Shown here: one piece after another, positions 21,748 to 28,038 of the stretch
How positions within the stretch are numbered: position 1 is the stretch's first letter
Layout of the letters: every line of letters starts with the position of its first letter
Assembly: GCA_021818665.1 (NCBI GenBank)
Contig: JAKATQ010000003.1
Span: forward strand, 1,509 to 29,546
From: Nanobdellota archaeon
Lineage (GTDB): Archaea; Nanobdellota; Nanobdellia; Parvarchaeales; Parvarchaeaceae
Direction: 5' to 3'
DNA length: 28,038 bases
Position numbers and translations under genes: made by a program
The notes under the pieces: model-generated
Databases searched by the model: none
What the model was told of the DNA's origin: nothing
Seen by the model: the letters and a program-made list of their open reading frames with translations, nothing else

Positions 21748-21953
21748 AGAGTATTGATTATATCAGCTATTTAAGTATGTTCTAGTTACTCTATAAAGGT
21801 ATCCAACCATGGCATTCTTTGGTGAGTATCTACGGGGATACAAATGATGTGTTATCGCCTATCCAGCCAACAGATGATATTTTGAACAAACCGCCGAAAA
21901 TACGATCAAAATTTCAGATACTCTATACATATCATGTAAATTCTCTATTTCTA

Positions 21954-24413
21954 TTAGGTTTTTATGACGCTGACGGTGTTTGAGCCCTCATTGGTTACAT
22001 AAATATCGCCATTGGCGGAGTCGTAGGCTACTTCTTGTGGAGATACGCTGACGGAGATAGTGGCGGATACTTTGTTGGATTGGTTTATGACGCTGACGGT
22101 GTTTGAGCCGTAATTGGCGACGTAGATGTCGCCGTTGGCGGAGTCGTAGGCTACTCCGTACGGCTCTGTGCCGACGGTGATTGTGGCGATTACTGTATTA
22201 GCCGGATTTATCACACTGATGGTACCTATCTGATAATTGGCGACGTAGATGTCGCCGTTGGCGGAGTCGTAGGCTACTCCAATCGTGCCTGAGTCGACGG
22301 AAATAGTGGCGGATACTTTGTTGGACTGATTTATGACGCTGACAGAGATTGAGGAGGCAAAATTGGTGATGTAGATGTCGCCGTTGGCGGAGTCGTAGGC
22401 TACTCCTTCTGGTTCTGAGGAGACGGAAATATTGGCGGATACTTTGTTGGATTGGTTTATGACGCTGACGGTGTTTGAGCCGTAATTGGCGACGTAGATG
22501 TCGCCGTTGGCGGAGTCGTAGGCTACTCCATACTGGTCTGTGCCGATGCCAAAGGAGATGGTGGCGATTACTGTATTAGCCTGGTTTATGACGCTGACGG
22601 TGTTTGAGTTAAAATTAGTGACGTAGATGTCGCCGTTGGCGGAGTCATAGGCTATTTCAAACGGAATTGGACCTAAGCCGAAACTGATGGTGGTGGATAC
22701 TTTGTTGGACTGGTTTATGACGCTGATAGTGCCTGAGTTATAATTGGCGACGTAGATGTCGCCGTTGGCGGAGTCGTAGGCTACTCCAACTGGAGATAAG
22801 CCGACTGGAATGGTGGAAATGACTGTGTTTATATTTGGATTATATGATACTGCGATATTTGTGCCTGCAGTTGCGGTGCCAGAATAAGAAGATGGCTTAA
22901 GTGGAATCGATGGTGAGATTACGCTGACGGTGTCTGAGCCATAATTGGCGACGTAGATGTCACCGTTGGCGGAGTCGTAGGCTATTCCACGTGGGTTTGG
23001 ACCGACAGGGATAGTGGCGACTAGTGTGTTGGCGGAGTTTATGACGCTTGTGGTGTTTGATTTCTGGTTAGCGACATAGATGTCGCCGTTGGCGGAGTCG
23101 TAGGCTATTCCGTACGGCCCTGTGCCGACGGTGATTGTGGCGATTACTGTATTAGCCTGATTTATGACACTGACAGAGTTTGAGCCGTAATTGGCGACGT
23201 AGATGTCGCCGTTGGCGGAGTCGTAGGCTACTCCAATCGGGCCTGTGCCGACGGTGACGGTGGTTGATACTTTGTTGGATTGGTTTATGACGCTGACTGT
23301 GCCTGAGCCAGTATTAGCTACGTAGATGTCACCGTTGGCGGAGTCGTAGGCTATTCCAAACGGGAGTGAGCCGACGGAAATATTGGCGGATACTTTGTTG
23401 GATTGGTTTATGACGCTGACGGTGTTCGAGCTTTGATTAGCGAGGTAGATGTCGCCGTTGGCGGAGTCGTAGGCTATTCCAAACGAGGCTGAGCGGACGA
23501 GGATTACCGCGACTATTGTGTTCAACTGGTTTATGACGCTGACGGTGTTTGAGCCGTAATTGGCGACGTAGATGTCGCCGTTGGCGGAGTCGTAGGCTAT
23601 TCCGTACGGCCCTGTGCCGACGGTGACGGTGGTTGATACTTTGTTGGATTGGTTTATGACGCTGACGGTGTTTGAGCCCTCATTGGTTACATAAATGTCG
23701 CCATTGGCGGAGTCGTAGGCTATTCCCAATGGGTTGGAGCCGACGGTAATAGTGGCGGACACGGATTGTGGAGCTGAATTATTGCTTATCTGATAAGGAT
23801 AGACGCCGCCCGCGGTGGAAAAAACATCGGTGGCGGAGGTAGAGGACTGGTTTATAGCGCCGTATTTTACCCACCATGAGGAGCCGGGAGAGAGACCGGA
23901 CTCGGTAAAAGTCGTCAATATCGGAGGGACCGCAGTAGCTGCTCCCGCTATCGTGCCAGATGATATCGCTGTTTCCTGACCGAGTGCAGACTGAAGGTGA
24001 AAGTCTATGCTCAGTGACGCAGAATAGCGGCCTCCCACGGTCGGGCACGCGCCTCCTGAGAAGTTTATCTCCGCGCTGCCTCCATTGACTATAGTCACGG
24101 CGGGAGAGACGGACTGGGTATCAGAAGAGACGGTTACGCCTGTAGAGGCGGTCAAATTGACAGAGTTTATTGTCACTGTAGAACCAGCGTTGTTGCCTAT
24201 CCTCAAAATTATGCCATTGTTGTTGCAGGTCTGGCCGAGGATTACGAACGGTGCGAAGCCGCTCGATGTCGAACCGGCGGAGCTGGACGGAGAGAATATG
24301 CCCAAAGAGTACAGGACGGCTGCCACTATGACGATTATCAGGATAGCCCAGCCGTACGTCATCATGTATTCGAGGGCTGATTGGGCTTTGCTATTTTGCG
24401 ACGGCTGGCTCAT
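21954..24413 (-). CDS. Pilin-tethered double seven-bladed YVTN beta-propeller surface protein
   Basis: 819 residues. The N-terminus has a type IV-pilin-like class III signal: K-A, then Q-S-A-L-E-Y with Glu at +5 after the predicted cleavage, followed by a hydrophobic helix to about residue 40. About 40-150 is a beta-rich exported domain. Next comes T-F-T-E-S-G-L-S-P-G-S-S-W-W-V (about 165-180), the start of an Ig-like/thermopsin-associated domain. After it run fourteen blades with the invariant core A-Y-D-S-A-N-G-D-I-Y-V, seven before and seven after a linker reading S-Y-S-G-T-A-T-A-G-T. The period is 41 residues. Seven blades carry the sequon N-Q-S. It is likely assembled as or on a surface filament and exposes two propeller platforms. 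The second seven-blade set ends at the C-terminus (S-V-I-K-T). Confidence 0.85.
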   Translation of the reverse strand: MSQPSQNSKAQSALEYMMTYGWAILIIVIVAAVLYSLGIFSPSSSAGSTSSGFAPFVILGQTCNNNGIILRIGNNAGSTVTINSVNLTASTGVTVSSDTQSVSPAVTIVNGGSAEINFSGGACPTVGGRYSASLSIDFHLQSALGQETAISSGTIAGAATAVPPILTTFTESGLSPGSSWWVKYGAINQSSTSATDVFSTAGGVYPYQISNNSAPQSVSATITVGSNPLGIAYDSANGDIYVTNEGSNTVSVINQSNKVSTTVTVGTGPYGIAYDSANGDIYVANYGSNTVSVINQLNTIVAVILVRSASFGIAYDSANGDIYLANQSSNTVSVINQSNKVSANISVGSLPFGIAYDSANGDIYVANTGSGTVSVINQSNKVSTTVTVGTGPIGVAYDSANGDIYVANYGSNSVSVINQANTVIATITVGTGPYGIAYDSANGDIYVANQKSNTTSVINSANTLVATIPVGPNPRGIAYDSANGDIYVANYGSDTVSVISPSIPLKPSSYSGTATAGTNIAVSYNPNINTVISTIPVGLSPVGVAYDSANGDIYVANYNSGTISVINQSNKVSTTISFGLGPIPFEIAYDSANGDIYVTNFNSNTVSVINQANTVIATISFGIGTDQYGVAYDSANGDIYVANYGSNTVSVINQSNKVSANISVSSEPEGVAYDSANGDIYITNFASSISVSVINQSNKVSATISVDSGTIGVAYDSANGDIYVANYQIGTISVINPANTVIATITVGTEPYGVAYDSANGDIYVANYGSNTVSVINQSNKVSATISVSVSPQEVAYDSANGDIYVTNEGSNTVSVIKT
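21958..23760 (-). repeat. Fourteen near-identical 123-base tandem repeats encoding propeller blades
   Basis: The motif gcggagtcgtaggct recurs at a spacing of 123 bases. The blade anchors (tcgtag or tcatag) lie at 22021, 22144, 22267, 22393, 22516, 22645, 22774, then, after a 201-base step, 22975, 23098, 23221, 23344, 23467, 23590 and 23713. The N-terminal set is spaced exactly 123 each; the C-terminal set has 123-129. The repeats share long identical runs at DNA level, which points to recent duplication or gene conversion, and they may vary in number between strains. Confidence 0.93.
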
Positions 24414-24431
24414 ACTATTAGTCTTTCATTA

Positions 24432-24441
24432 ACATATTTAA
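24432..24441. promoter_or_regulatory. Shared TATA element between the propeller gene and the coiled-coil membrane gene
   Basis: ACATATTTAA is the strongest AT-rich tract in this 53-base divergent spacer. Its centre is about 24 bases from the propeller ATG at 24413 (minus) and 30 bases from the ATG at 24467 (plus), both acceptable for archaeal promoters. Confidence 0.45.
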
Positions 24442-24466
24442 GGACTGCGAAGCATCAGAACTTAGT

Positions 24467-25306
24467 ATGGACAAAGGTCCTTTGGATTCAAATAAGCTTA
24501 GTCGTGTGTCAAAAGAGATATCCAGCGCAAGAAGGCACCTAGACGAACTTGAAAAAAAGGAGGCTGAACTCGAGAAGGCTGACCGGGCGGACGCTGAAAA
24601 ACCCAGAGGTTTTACCAACAGTTCATCTAGCCACATCGACAAGAAGTCTGATGAACCGGTGTTTACATCGCGCTCAGACAAATCAGCACTTAGGTTCCTG
24701 CGCAACAGATTATTCTTATTCTGGGTAGCAATAGCTTCCGGCGCCTCTGCGATAATCTCTGGTCTTTTATACCTTTATTCTGGCTGGTGGACGCTCGGAC
24801 TTACTCCGGCTAGTCTTACGAGCCTAGAACAGACTATAAACAGCACCTATGCGACCAACGCGACATTGGCACAGGAGCTTCTTGTGCTAGTCAGCCAGGG
24901 ATATACCGCCGGCATCACTATAAGAGACGGCCTCTTTGTCTTGGTCCCATTGCTCGTGATAGCCGGTGCTTTCATGATCCTTTCCGCCTTTTACCTTAAA
25001 TCAAGGAGCAAGGAAATGTCCTTCACAGGCAGCGTCTTCTGTACGATATTCAGCGTAGTCGTGATACTCGGTCTTATGGTTTATTTCCTGATTTCACCAC
25101 TGACTATATCCGAGCTTTTCGGCTATATAGGAGCGTTCGGTCTCCAGAACAGCAGCCTCTCATCGAGTCTTACCCAGACCGGCGGCACATACAATTCTTC
25201 AGAATTCATAGAAGCCTTCTCGCTATGGCTGGCTTACATGCTTCTCGGCCTCCTCGCCGCGATAGCTGGCTTTTACAGGGCTTACAAGAGCCGCAGCTGG
25301 GAGTGA
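24467..25306 (+). CDS. Coiled-coil, four-helix membrane protein of unknown function
   Basis: 279 residues. An N-terminal cytoplasmic coiled coil (about 9-45, rich in Glu, Lys, Leu and Ala) precedes a polar linker (about 46-75) and four predicted membrane helices (about 82-104, 155-177, 189-209 and 251-272). The long loop between helices 1 and 2 (about 105-150) and between 3 and 4 (about 210-250) carry N-x-S/T sequons (N-S-T, N-A-T, N-S-S), so they are probably extracellular. The C-terminus is basic. It is divergent from the propeller gene with a shared TATA element, suggesting related expression. The family is not recognised. Confidence 0.68.
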   Translation: MDKGPLDSNKLSRVSKEISSARRHLDELEKKEAELEKADRADAEKPRGFTNSSSSHIDKKSDEPVFTSRSDKSALRFLRNRLFLFWVAIASGASAIISGLLYLYSGWWTLGLTPASLTSLEQTINSTYATNATLAQELLVLVSQGYTAGITIRDGLFVLVPLLVIAGAFMILSAFYLKSRSKEMSFTGSVFCTIFSVVVILGLMVYFLISPLTISELFGYIGAFGLQNSSLSSSLTQTGGTYNSSEFIEAFSLWLAYMLLGLLAAIAGFYRAYKSRSWE

Positions 25307-25382
25307 ACCGCGGCGCTACACAGTCAGATATTTATTAAACAAAAACTATAAAAAATGGTAAAGAAACTCCGTCATACACCTT

Positions 25383-26477
25383 ATGAACGTATCCAAGATA
25401 ATGACTAAAAAAGTCGTTTCCGTAGAATCAACGGCTCCGATAAGCAAGGTCGTTGAGCTCATGGATTCCAGAGAGATAAAGGAACTTCCGGTCATATCTA
25501 AGAAGAAGTACGCCGGCCTTCTGGTGTATTACGACCTCATAGAGAAGAGTATCTCTAAGACTGACCGGATAGACCAGTATGTAAGAAAAGTCTCATGCCT
25601 GTACCCGAAGGACTCGATAGACAAGGCGATAAGAGTCATGCAGAGCAACGGCATAGGCGCCATACCCATTGTCGATGAGGATAAAAAACTGGTCGGGATA
25701 GTCTCTGATTATGATATTTTGAAGCTTCTGATAAACAGCCGCACGTTCGATTCTCTAAAGGTCGAGGACGTTGTCATAAGGCGATTCCCCATACTGAGAA
25801 CGGAGGACACCTTGAGCAAGGCGCAGAACCTCGCGGCGATAAACAAGATAGACGGCCTGCCCATCATAGACAACTTCGGCAAAGTCGTCGGCCAGGTACT
25901 CCTGTCTGATATACTCAAGTATACGTTCGCGGCTTTCGCCGGCAAGAAGACGGGGAAACGGGAGATGGACCCCAATAAGCCAGTCGCCCTGGAAAAGAAC
26001 GTCATGGAGATATCCACGCGTGGCCTTCCCCAGATATCGCTCAACCTGAACCTAAGAAAAGCGCTAGAGATGATGCTGACCGCCAAGATAAAGGGCGTCG
26101 TCGTGACAGACAACGACGGGAGACCGGTCGGCATCCTCAGCAGGCTCAAGATCCTCGATCTTCTCGGCGGCAACAACATAGGCGACGCGATAGACGTCGA
26201 ATTGTCCGGGGACTACGACTGGGAGTTCATACTCCTTGCTAGAAGCGAGATAAACAAGAGGGAGAACATGCTGGCGAACTCGGCCGGCATAAACCAGATA
26301 AAACTCCACGTAAAGAGGGTGCACGATGTCGCGGGCAAATACCAGATAAATATGCTCGCGTTCGGAAGGAAGAAGTATAACATAAAGGTCGACGGCGTGC
26401 TAAAAAATATGCTCTTGCAGGAGCTGTTGGACAAGCTGGACAACGCCCTCGAGCATGATAAAAGAGACCGATTCTGA
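25383..26477 (+). CDS. Four-CBS-domain protein with a C-terminal HPF/YfiA-like domain
   Basis: 364 residues. Four CBS motifs are visible: CBS1 about 1-57 (M-T-K-K-V-V-S-V), CBS2 64-120 (G-I-G-A-I-P-I-V-D, V-G-I-V-S-D-Y-D), CBS3 126-184 (I-D-G-L-P-I-I-D), CBS4 202-262 (I-K-G-V-V-V-T-D, G-I-L-S-R-L-K-I). They form two Bateman modules, which usually bind adenine nucleotides. The C-terminal about 95 residues (268-360) predict beta-alpha-beta-beta-beta-alpha (I-D-V-E-L-S-G; I-K-L-H-V-K-R-V-H; Y-Q-I-N-M-L-A-F; K-K-Y-N-I-K-V; L-L-D-K-L-D-N-A-L), the topology of HPF/YfiA ribosome-hibernation factors. This suggests nucleotide-sensing control of ribosome activity. A TATA-like tract (25344-25357) is about 31 bases upstream. 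Convergent with DP2 by one base. Confidence 0.78.
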   Translation: MNVSKIMTKKVVSVESTAPISKVVELMDSREIKELPVISKKKYAGLLVYYDLIEKSISKTDRIDQYVRKVSCLYPKDSIDKAIRVMQSNGIGAIPIVDEDKKLVGIVSDYDILKLLINSRTFDSLKVEDVVIRRFPILRTEDTLSKAQNLAAINKIDGLPIIDNFGKVVGQVLLSDILKYTFAAFAGKKTGKREMDPNKPVALEKNVMEISTRGLPQISLNLNLRKALEMMLTAKIKGVVVTDNDGRPVGILSRLKILDLLGGNNIGDAIDVELSGDYDWEFILLARSEINKRENMLANSAGINQIKLHVKRVHDVAGKYQINMLAFGRKKYNIKVDGVLKNMLLQELLDKLDNALEHDKRDRF

Positions 26478-26478
26478 T

Positions 26479-28038
26479 TCAGAACGCGGCCAGGGACGTC
26501 TGCTTGTTTACTGCCACCCCGAATATCGTGTCCACTTCCTGCTTGAGTAGGACCAGCTCGTTCTTCAGGTACGCGTCTACGTTGTACTTGTCGGCTATCT
26601 GCAGGGACAGGTAAAGATATTTTCTTATGTTGCCTTCGCTGGACGTGAGGACGATGTTCCCGCCGCACTTCCTGCATTTCCCTATGAGCGGGACGCGGGT
26701 GTACCGCTCGCTGCACTTCACGCATCTGAACTCCTGCGTGCCGAACCTCCTGAGGTTGCCCTTTATGTCCTTTATGAAGTGCTTGTCTATTATTATCCTT
26801 GCTATGTCCGTCAGGTCTACGGCACGTATCTTCTCCTCCAGATTCATCTCGGCGACGACCTTGTCGTTCATCGTTTCCAGCGTCTTGTAGGCGGACACAT
26901 TGACTCCCTCGTTTAGGTTGTCGGTGTTGTGAGTGAACATGATCCGGCCGTCCGGGTCTGAGAGTATCTCCTTTACCTGCCTAATCTTGACATCGGATGG
27001 CTTCGCGTATGCCAGCGTCGCTTCATAGAACTCGAGCGGATACCTGTCTACGATGTCGATGTTGTAAGCCTCCGAGTCCACGCTGTTTAGGTCCAGTTTT
27101 ATCGATAAGACCAGCGGGGAGTCCATATACCTCGCTCCGCGTGAATCGGGCAGGAGCGCCCGATCGAAATTCAGCAGCATGTCGGACAGTAGCATCAGGG
27201 AGGCTTCATCGCCGTCGCAGTTCCGCCTCATCGCCGCGTGGAAGAACGGGTGGGCGAAAAGCCCCTGCGTCTTAGAAAAGCCTATTATCCTTCCGACTAT
27301 GCCGGATGAAGTATGCGGGGCCAGCCCGACGATCAGTTTTCCCACAAGGTCGTGCTTTGACTTCACTCTCATCACCGCCCCCTTCTTGTAATATCTTTGA
27401 AGCATGTCGTCGACGAACTCCGACAACCGTACGAAGACCTCTGCGCCGTTTTCGTCCGCGCCGCCGTACGTCGGGAGTATCACGTCCTGCGGCATCAGCT
27501 GTACGATCTGGTCGCCGTTTTCAAGTTCGTTGCCGTAAACGTCCTTCCCGTACCCGAGACCCCTGAGGACGGACACCTCCGTCTCTATCTCTTTTGGTTT
27601 GAAATGGGTCACTGGTACTTCTATCGCGTCGAAACGCACGGTGCCGTCCTTGTTCACGTTCAGGCCGTGCAGGGTCCGAAGTATCCCCTTCTCCAGCGGC
27701 TCTATGGCGCCGGTCGAGTTGAACACCCCTTTTACCCCCTTTATGGATGCCGGGCGCTCGTCTACGCCGACGTTCTTGAAGGCTTCGTCCAGGTATTCTT
27801 TGAGGTTTATGTTCATCGGCATCTTGCCCACGGTTTCCCTGCCGTGGTGGATCTTTTCCTTCGTCTTGGTCCTGCACGTCCTGCAAAAGAACATCTTCTC
27901 CGCAGGTTTCCCGCACCTTTCACATGTATTATATATTGTATCTCTTTTGCAGTGGCTGCAGTAGAATATACCATATTCCGCGTACGTGGATTCTTTGGAT
28001 GCCGCGACCATGATGTTGCGCGAGTTTCCCCCGCTCTC
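26479..28038 (-). CDS. polC: DNA polymerase D large subunit DP2, C-terminal part (runs off right edge)
   Basis: The frame stays open to the right edge; the residues before Met at 28011 (E-S-G-G-N-S-R-N-I) fit a continued DP2, so the ATG at 28011 is not the true start. About 519 of an expected 1,100-1,250 residues are present. Catalytic double-psi barrel: H-P-F-F-H-A-A-M-R-R, then N-C-D-G-D-E-A (residue numbers about 263-269 from Met 28011) with the metal-binding Asp residues. Zinc-binding pairs occur near C18-x2-C21, C30-x2-C33, C42-x2-C45 and in the C-terminal C-x2-C...C-x2-C (about 432-450). The last seven residues Q-T-S-L-A-A-F are a PIP-box, so PCNA binding is likely. No intein interrupts the catalytic site. 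DP1 is not in the window. Confidence 0.95.
   Translation of the reverse strand, partial: ESGGNSRNIMVAASKESTYAEYGIFYCSHCKRDTIYNTCERCGKPAEKMFFCRTCRTKTKEKIHHGRETVGKMPMNINLKEYLDEAFKNVGVDERPASIKGVKGVFNSTGAIEPLEKGILRTLHGLNVNKDGTVRFDAIEVPVTHFKPKEIETEVSVLRGLGYGKDVYGNELENGDQIVQLMPQDVILPTYGGADENGAEVFVRLSEFVDDMLQRYYKKGAVMRVKSKHDLVGKLIVGLAPHTSSGIVGRIIGFSKTQGLFAHPFFHAAMRRNCDGDEASLMLLSDMLLNFDRALLPDSRGARYMDSPLVLSIKLDLNSVDSEAYNIDIVDRYPLEFYEATLAYAKPSDVKIRQVKEILSDPDGRIMFTHNTDNLNEGVNVSAYKTLETMNDKVVAEMNLEEKIRAVDLTDIARIIIDKHFIKDIKGNLRRFGTQEFRCVKCSERYTRVPLIGKCRKCGGNIVLTSSEGNIRKYLYLSLQIADKYNVDAYLKNELVLLKQEVDTIFGVAVNKQTSLAAF

Noticed and set aside
21748..21953. Box C/D sRNA suggested by TGATG-like motifs in the spacer
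   Set aside because: No matching box D (CTGA) at the right distance on the same strand and no k-turn pairing; only the GtrA promoter is supported.
21958..23760. Regular repeats considered as a CRISPR array
   Set aside because: The unit is 123 bases, in frame and coding for propeller blades; no short repeat/spacer pattern.
28009..28011. ATG as the start of DP2
   Set aside because: The frame remains open to the right edge with a DP2-like G-G-N-S-R-N-I segment; known DP2 proteins are over twice as long.
26479..28038. Intein at the DP2 catalytic motif
   Set aside because: The N-C-D-G-D-E motif is continuous, with no splice junctions or endonuclease domain.

Overview
The window reads as a compact, gene-dense piece of an archaeal chromosome. 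The archaeal assignment is secure: it carries both subunits of topoisomerase VI, the C-terminal part of the DP2 subunit of DNA polymerase D, archaeal/eukaryotic-type ribosomal proteins (eS19, eL31, eL39, uS9, uL13), RNase P protein 4 (Rpp21), PDCD5, prefoldin alpha, FtsY, a Dim2-type KH protein, archaeal Elp3 and archaeal TATA-type promoters. The lineage is an inference. Many small membrane proteins of unknown role, very tight spacing and a pilin-type leader with the QSALEY signature all suggest a small-genome DPANN archaeon, perhaps Micrarchaeota-like.

Layout, left to right. (1) 1-2428: 5' end of a minus-strand membrane protein, a class III PLP enzyme, tRNA-Arg(CCT) and a phosphoribosyltransferase. 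(2) 2540-4406: a plus-strand run of an AAA-type ATPase, a presenilin/signal-peptide-peptidase-like membrane protease and a MIP18/DUF59 protein, ending in a structured intergenic stretch. (3) 9589 down to 4541: a minus-strand operon elp3 - KH protein - top6B - top6A with overlapping or abutting ends. (4) 9644-12310: a large LamG-type surface protein followed by a glycosyltransferase. (5) 15306 down to 12322: a minus-strand translation and secretion operon rnp4 - eS19 - PDCD5 - eL39 - eL31 - pfdA - ftsY. (6) 15445-15597: an isolated 50-residue gene, half of whose residues are acidic, with its own TATA box, two palindromes and a strong Shine-Dalgarno sequence. (7) 15737-17829: a zinc-ribbon Hsp20-like protein, a YdcF/DUF218-like protein and three tiny plus-strand genes of unknown function. 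(8) 17852-20488: uL13-uS9, an HExxH metallopeptidase-like protein, a four-helix membrane protein, tRNA-Ala(CGC) and a 78-residue unknown. (9) 20498-24413: a GtrA protein with a degenerate glycosyltransferase half, a small membrane protein, and a pilin-tethered protein with fourteen YVTN-type repeats, i.e. two seven-bladed propellers. (10) 24467-28038: a coiled-coil membrane protein, a four-CBS protein with an HPF/YfiA-like tail, and DP2, which runs off the right edge.

How it works together: the housekeeping genes cover topology and replication (Topo VI, PolD), ribosome and RNase P production, tRNA modification (Elp3), co-translational folding and membrane targeting (prefoldin, FtsY). Interleaved is an envelope programme: two large exported proteins rich in N-glycosylation sequons, a glycosyltransferase, a GtrA flippase-like protein and a presenilin-like protease. 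The most interesting items are the CBS-HPF fusion (a candidate energy-sensing ribosome hibernation factor), the double propeller whose first half appears inserted into a host beta-sandwich domain, the strongly regulated-looking acidic mini-protein, the insertion inside the Topo VI B ATPase domain, and single AT-rich TATA elements placed almost symmetrically between divergent starts.
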